Shown one piece after another: positions 59,104 to 64,000 of a stretch of 64,000 nucleotides of DNA (positions are counted from its first letter, which is position 1; every line of letters begins with the position of its first letter). The notes below the pieces were generated by a model. It worked only from the letters and a program-made list of their open reading frames with translations. It was not told where the DNA came from and made no database searches. Origin of the DNA: Sanguinoderma infundibulare (taxonomy: Eukaryota; Basidiomycota; Agaricomycetes; Polyporales; Polyporaceae). The position numbers and the translations under genes are program-made. Location of the stretch: NCBI GenBank assembly GCA_032821775.1, contig JAVLRN010000006.1, positions 3,162,001 to 3,226,000 of the forward strand. The letters are read 5' to 3'.

Positions 59104-59958
59104 ATCCACACTCCCGTCCCTGATCCACCCACCGACTACACGGAATGGGGCCAGTTCCTCCACATCGACAAGCGCGATTCGTCGCGAGATCGAGCAGGGG
59201 ACCTTCCGCATCGCTGGTCAGAACAAGGGTATCAGCAAGCTCCCCACTCATTCACCTCCGCATATACAGCCCCAACGTGCCGCATATACAGCCCCAACGT
59301 GCTCGACTTGACACTCGTCGACCGTCCGTGCTTGACAAAGGTACGTGCTCTCGTCCAGGGGCCGTCTTCTCTGGTGATTCCGGATAAGGAGCGCGCGGAC
59401 ACTGCGGTAACGTCGTCTATCCTCACTCCCACTCTCGGAACGTCGAGCGCGGGAGTGCGGGTGAGGGCTGGATCACGACCGCGTTCGAGCTTCGCGGCGA
59501 GGCGGCCCTGCCACACATGCTGTGATGTTTGTGCTCCTACCTAGCGCCGCGCTCTTCGTCTTGTGCTGCTTCGGATGACCGCACGCAAGCTACACTAAGC
59601 CGCTCTCCCTCTTTCACTGCAGGCGTCCGACGGGAGCTCGCAGCTGACGATGCGCGAGGAGATGGAGACGAACCTGATTCGGTCGCTCATCCAGTCCTAG
59701 TCCTACTTCGCCATCGTCCGGCAGACGATCCAGGACCTCGTCCCCAAGGCGATCATGCACCTCCTCATCAACAACACCTCGCACCAGGTCCAGAACCGCT
59801 TCGTCGCCGCGCTCTACAAGCTCGAGCACTTTGGGAGCTCGGAGCTCCTGAACGAGGACGAGGCGCTCGTCGCGGAGCGCACGCGTGTGAAGGCGCTCCT
59901 GGACGCATACCGGGACGCGTTCAAGACGCTGTCGGAGGTCACGCTCAAGTCGACGTAG
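59104..59958 (+). pseudogene. Dynamin-like GTPase remnant, unit 3
   Basis: Copy of the unit 2 remnant, with the same 22-bp duplication (59258-59301) and the same stop in the GED. Confidence 0.82.
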
Positions 59959-60196
59959 TCGGTCGAGGGGAGGTATTGGAGTAGATGGGGATGGGCGTTG
60001 CTGGTTCACGGTCGCCGCTCATGCACGGGTACGTACGGATGTTCTTGTATCGTTACGCAGGAGAGGCAGGAATATACTTCGTTTGCCCGAATCTGTGGCT
60101 GTGCGTGCGGATGCGATAGCCGAGGCGTTGAGTAGAGCGAGGCCAAGTACGGCAAGGGCGAGCGACGGGAGTACCAAGTAGAACGGCTATGATAGG

Positions 60197-60256
60197 GCAT
60201 GTTTTGGGGACTATAGTACGGTAGGAGCATGTTTTAGGGACTATAGTACGGTAGGA
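60197..60256. repeat. 30-bp tandem pair, unit 3
   Basis: Same as unit 2 at the constant offset. Confidence 0.9.
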
Positions 60257-61522
60257 GGCCTCTGTGCTATGGTATAGGCGTCTGAGGGACAGGAGGACAT
60301 GTTCCGGGTACAAGCAGACTCAATTCGCACATCAGGGAGTTCAACGAAAACGATGTATTTCATTGGAGCTATGCTAGACATAGTAACATAGTACACTACT
60401 CGTATATACACACTATGCACTCCCGCGAATCACCGTCCATCCGCCTCGAGAGTCGGGCGGCATGTGGTGCCCATGGCCCCCACCCCGAACCAACTAGCTC
60501 ACCTTGGGGTGTCGCTCCCTCAGTTTCAGCTGGGAAATGTTGAGAGATGGGATTGCACACGAGGGATGCTGTAGGGAGGAATACCGGAAGTGGCCGACGT
60601 CGTCCATGGGCGAGCGGAGATCGTCATACTGCAAAAGTTCGAGATTCGCACACAGTCCTGAAAATTCGAATAGACGTCAGTACGCGGTGCGAGACTCGAA
60701 AATCACACGAGTGAGAACGTACCATGTTCAGATACTCCGCCATGCACTCCCCGATGAGCGGAGGCTGAGCGGAGGCGGTACCAAGATGCGTGCACAGAAC
60801 TACGAATGTTCTGTGGACAGACTCGAGTAAGCATTCGCGAACACGCGCTCACACGTGTTCAGAAGAACGACATACCAAGAGTGCACTTGGCACGATTGCT
60901 CACTGCAAAGCGATGACGATGGCCTTCTCACCTGCCCCTGCGCATGTCTTCCCGGACTTGTCTACATGGTCGAGGCCGAGCACATCCTCTGGTGCGAGCT
61001 TGTGATCATAGATTGTATCCTCTGGAAAACAACGATGATGAGCGTCGATCTCGACGCGAGTGTGATCGCGATGTTAATTCACTAACCGTCTTCGATGCAA
61101 GAGGCTGCTTGAAGGTCGCGACCTGGATCAATGTGAAGCGGACCCTGTCAAGTCCTTCTCCGACATGCCTATTTGTGATTGCCGCGATAAGCGTTCACAA
61201 TGATGCGCTCCAAAGCGATCATAAGAACAACGTACCAAGTCGTATCCTTGATCGGATCGCGCCCTCGACACGAGGACCCAGTCGACACTGGCTGGCCTTT
61301 GCGAGTTCTGTACAGCACTCGCGCGCCTCCGCTCGTTACTTCCCTGCTGTGCATCTCTTTCTTCGTGCATGCACCATTTTCCCGCTTTCAGTTTTGTTCT
61401 ACTCAGACCGCGCGCCTGGATACTCATTAAATCGCTGATTGCAGTACCAAACCGGCTCAATGGATCACGTACCAAGTAATGCCGACCCCGGATCAACTAG
61501 CTCGATTGGAGAGCTTACAAGA

Positions 61523-61945
61523 GCGTAGCTCACGCCCGGTCGGCGCTTCGGGTCGGTGTTCGCGAGGAGGAGGATGTAGCCGATGATCGCGACGGACGAG
61601 ATGAACGGCATGCGATAGTTAACGCGTTCTGACCGCCAGGCGATGAACACGGTGAGGATGGTCGCGAGCGCGTAGGGAGGCACGGTGAGCACTTGAGACC
61701 GCGTGGCGGTGGAGCCAAGGTCGGCGATGATGGTGGGCAGAAAGAGGGAGAAGGTATAGAGGGGGAGCGAGAGCGTTTGAAACGCGAAGCAGTACAGACA
61801 ACTCTTGAGGTCGGTGAGAGCAAGCCAGACAACAGACCAGGCGAACGGTTCATCGCACGTCGCATCACCGTTGTCTTTGAGTTGTGCGTGGACGTGCGCG
61901 CGCTCGTCCTCTGTGAGGAACGTGGACGTGTTAGGGTAGTTCGCT
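61523..61945 (-). pseudogene. Major facilitator (allantoate-permease-type) exon, unit 3
   Basis: Identical to the unit 2 exon in translation. Confidence 0.7.
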
Positions 61946-63233
61946 CTGAAAAAAGGTCGACTCAGGCTGACCATGTATAGGACGACCGGCGCAAGTTCGA
62001 AATTTGCGCATGGAGTCTTGAAAATTCGAATGGTGGTCAGCGCGCGGTGCGGGACTTGAATGCGACAGAAGCGAGAATGTATCATATCCAGGTACTCTGC
62101 AAGCAAACAGCGCAGTACCACACGCGCTCCTTGGTGGTGTTCCGGGCGGACGCGGTATCAAGTTGCACACCAAGAGGAGCTATGAAATTCTTGTTAACAG
62201 ACCGCAATAAGTGTTCACCATACTAGCGGAAAACAGCGTACCAAGTTGCGTATGCACACATCGAGAGTCATGCGGACTCGGACTATGTGACGCGACACTC
62301 ATTAGATCTGCTTTCGAGAAGTGCGACGATGAGATGACAGACGGAGGTGGCGAATGCAAAGAGACAAGGGCCCTGTCAGACTCGTCTGCACAGTGGTGTT
62401 CAGAAGTGTATAAGCACTCACCCAGGCTGGTCTTATGCAAGACAGCACTCGCACACCGCATAATCACTTTTGATCCCAGCGTTGCAGCGTCGCGATGGCG
62501 GCTTCGTGGCGTGGGATGTGCGTGCCCTTTAGAATCTGGCGCATTGCTTCTGCTGCCGCTGCTCGTTGCTTCCCTGCTGTGCATCACTTTCTTTGTGCCC
62601 GCGCGCGTGCCTGGAAATGCTTCAACCCGCTGAACACAGTACCAAACCTGCTCAAAGCATTACGTACCAAGTAACTTCAACAAAGCACGCGCACGCCAAG
62701 AATCATGCAGACTCGGGCTGTCCCACGCAGAAGTGCGCACCCGGCTCGATGGAGAAGACGACCGACAGAAGTCACTGTCGCAAAGCGGGAAGGGTCAGGT
62801 CCGATATCCATGCAGCAGACGTACCAAGTTGCATAGCATGCACCCGCTGGTGCAGACCATTTGCGGCGACTTTGGTGTGGCGTGCGCAAGGAGAAAAGTG
62901 TCATCAGTAGCGATCATTACGGCCCATATAAATATAGTACCTGTGCATCCCGTTCACGACCTCTGCGCTCACGACACTGATCCCATCCGCCCCAAACTCA
63001 AAGTTCTCTTCACCCAGGTGCTGGTGTGGGATCTGGATTGGCCTTCCCTCGCTTGACAACGGCAACGCGTGCTTGACGCCCTGTGAACGCCGGCTAGGTG
63101 CCAGCTTTCGAAGGCACCTTCGCGTCCGAGGCGTCCTTGTCGGCACTGGCATTGCTGTTCACGCCATTCACCTGTGGAGGCTCACCTTCAGGTCAGCCCA
63201 AACCACGCGCAGAAATAGAGGGTGAGAGCTTAC

Positions 63234-63774
63234 CACGAAGGAGTACCGCTGAGCCGCGAAGATCTGGATCTCATCGACGGTGAGCGGGACGGTGTTCTGG
63301 CCGTCAGCCTCAACGACAGTCATTGGAGTGCCCCGTGATCGCGAATTTGTAGTTGGGGTCACAAGAGATACTGACGAGGTGGAACCGGTAGCTGAAGAGA
63401 AGATAGCCCACGATCAGACGATTCGGGGACTGAACGATCAAGAAATGGCACGCACCGCTTTCCCTGCGTCACCCGGATGACTGCCAGATCTGACGTTGGA
63501 TTCTCCCACCAGCATCCCATGCCGTTGATCATGTTGGAGTCTGGCTTCCTGCGGGTCGCGCTAGAGTCAAAATGTGCTTGTGAACACTGAAGACCTAACA
63601 CTCACGGAGGAAGATGCATAGCCAGCTAGGCTGCAGCGGTGACATGGTACCAGTCCGCGAGCGTAATGACGGTGCTTTCGGTAGAATGGTGAGCATATCG
63701 TGAACGTCGAGGGAGTATCAGCCGCATACCATGGTCGAATAAGGCGGCCGAGTGCAGAGACCGTCGTCCCACTG
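63234..63774 (-). pseudogene. Laccase (multicopper oxidase) remnant, unit 3
   Basis: Same blocks and lesions. It is the last recognisable gene remnant before the window ends. Confidence 0.78.
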
Positions 63775-64000
63775 TAGCAGTCATAGTCGATGGCTGTCGC
63801 GAAGGAAGGCATGAATGGGGAGCGGGGGAAGGGCACAGTGATGAATGTCGAGGAGATGGGGCGGGGATAGACAGAGGGACGGGTGTCGAGATGACCGAAG
63901 GGATCTAAGTCCCTGTTTACGACCGACAGTGTGGCCAAAGCAGTACAAATAGTTGGCTAAGCCCTGTCGCTTAGCCACCCTGCGACATCTATTTTTTGAG

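Larger units (their letters stand above)
52095..64000. repeat. Tandem segmental duplication, unit 3 (cut by window end)
   Basis: The first 11,906 bp of a third unit. It matches unit 2 base for base apart from scattered substitutions, mainly in the F-box region. The last gene remnant visible is the laccase pseudogene. Confidence 0.95.

Noticed and set aside
19401..64000. Array as two haplotypes joined by the assembler
   Set aside because: Not proven wrong, but three head-to-tail units with different indels and stops and a copying breakpoint away from the unit edges fit true tandem duplication better. Kept as a caveat.

Overview
The window looks like nuclear DNA of a basidiomycete, most likely an Agaricomycete. 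Coding regions are GC-rich and broken by many introns, mostly about 48-96 bp, with GT(A/G)(A/C)G(T) donors. Two genes encode FunK1-type (fungal-type) protein kinases, and there are also an F-box protein opening with a LPPEVW motif, MYND-finger proteins, laccase remnants and a hAT transposon remnant. Nothing bacterial, viral, CRISPR-like or ribosomal was seen. Names rest on motif recognition by eye; no database search was run. Exon joins were checked for splice sites and reading phase.

Left flank, 1-19.4 kb (single copy). On the plus strand a mucin-like, single-pass membrane protein (128-3714) has a 1.9-kb first intron holding a decayed hAT element. A fragmentary gene with an RNase H1 N-terminal (viroplasmin-like) domain follows at 5.3-6.5 kb. 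Three minus-strand genes with fully phase-consistent exons come next: FunK1 kinase A (7344-10909), FunK1 kinase B (12647-15241) and a zinc-free MDR oxidoreductase (15665-16883). A broken plus-strand fragment of a MYND-family protein (11506-12061) sits between the kinases. The 16.9-19.4 kb stretch has no gene I can support.

Right part, 19.4-64 kb: a tandem segmental array. Unit 1 is 19401-35535 (16,135 bp), unit 2 is 35536-52094 (16,559 bp) and unit 3 runs from 52095 past the end of the window. Each unit carries, in order, a five-exon four-helix (MARVEL-like) membrane protein (+), a MYND-finger protein (-), an F-box protein (-), a stray MYND C-terminus (-), a dynamin remnant with GTPase and GED pieces (+), a major-facilitator exon (-) and a laccase remnant (-). 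A Gly/Pro-rich broken ORF (-), a Cdc48-type AAA fragment (+) and an unrecognised two-exon candidate gene (-) follow; in unit 3 these lie beyond the window.

The copies have decayed differently. The MYND gene is broken in unit 1 and intact in units 2 and 3. The F-box gene is intact in unit 1 and cut short by the same nonsense codon in units 2 and 3. The MARVEL-like gene is open in all three. Units 2 and 3 are almost identical. Unit 1 differs from unit 2 by several per cent up to about 29,580 and is then almost identical to it, except for a sharply bounded divergent patch at about 32.23-32.71 kb. This mosaic suggests a recent tandem amplification on top of an older one, with local gene conversion, although an assembly artefact has to be excluded. 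I did not find a clearly new multi-gene system; the array and its reciprocal gene loss are the most unusual features.
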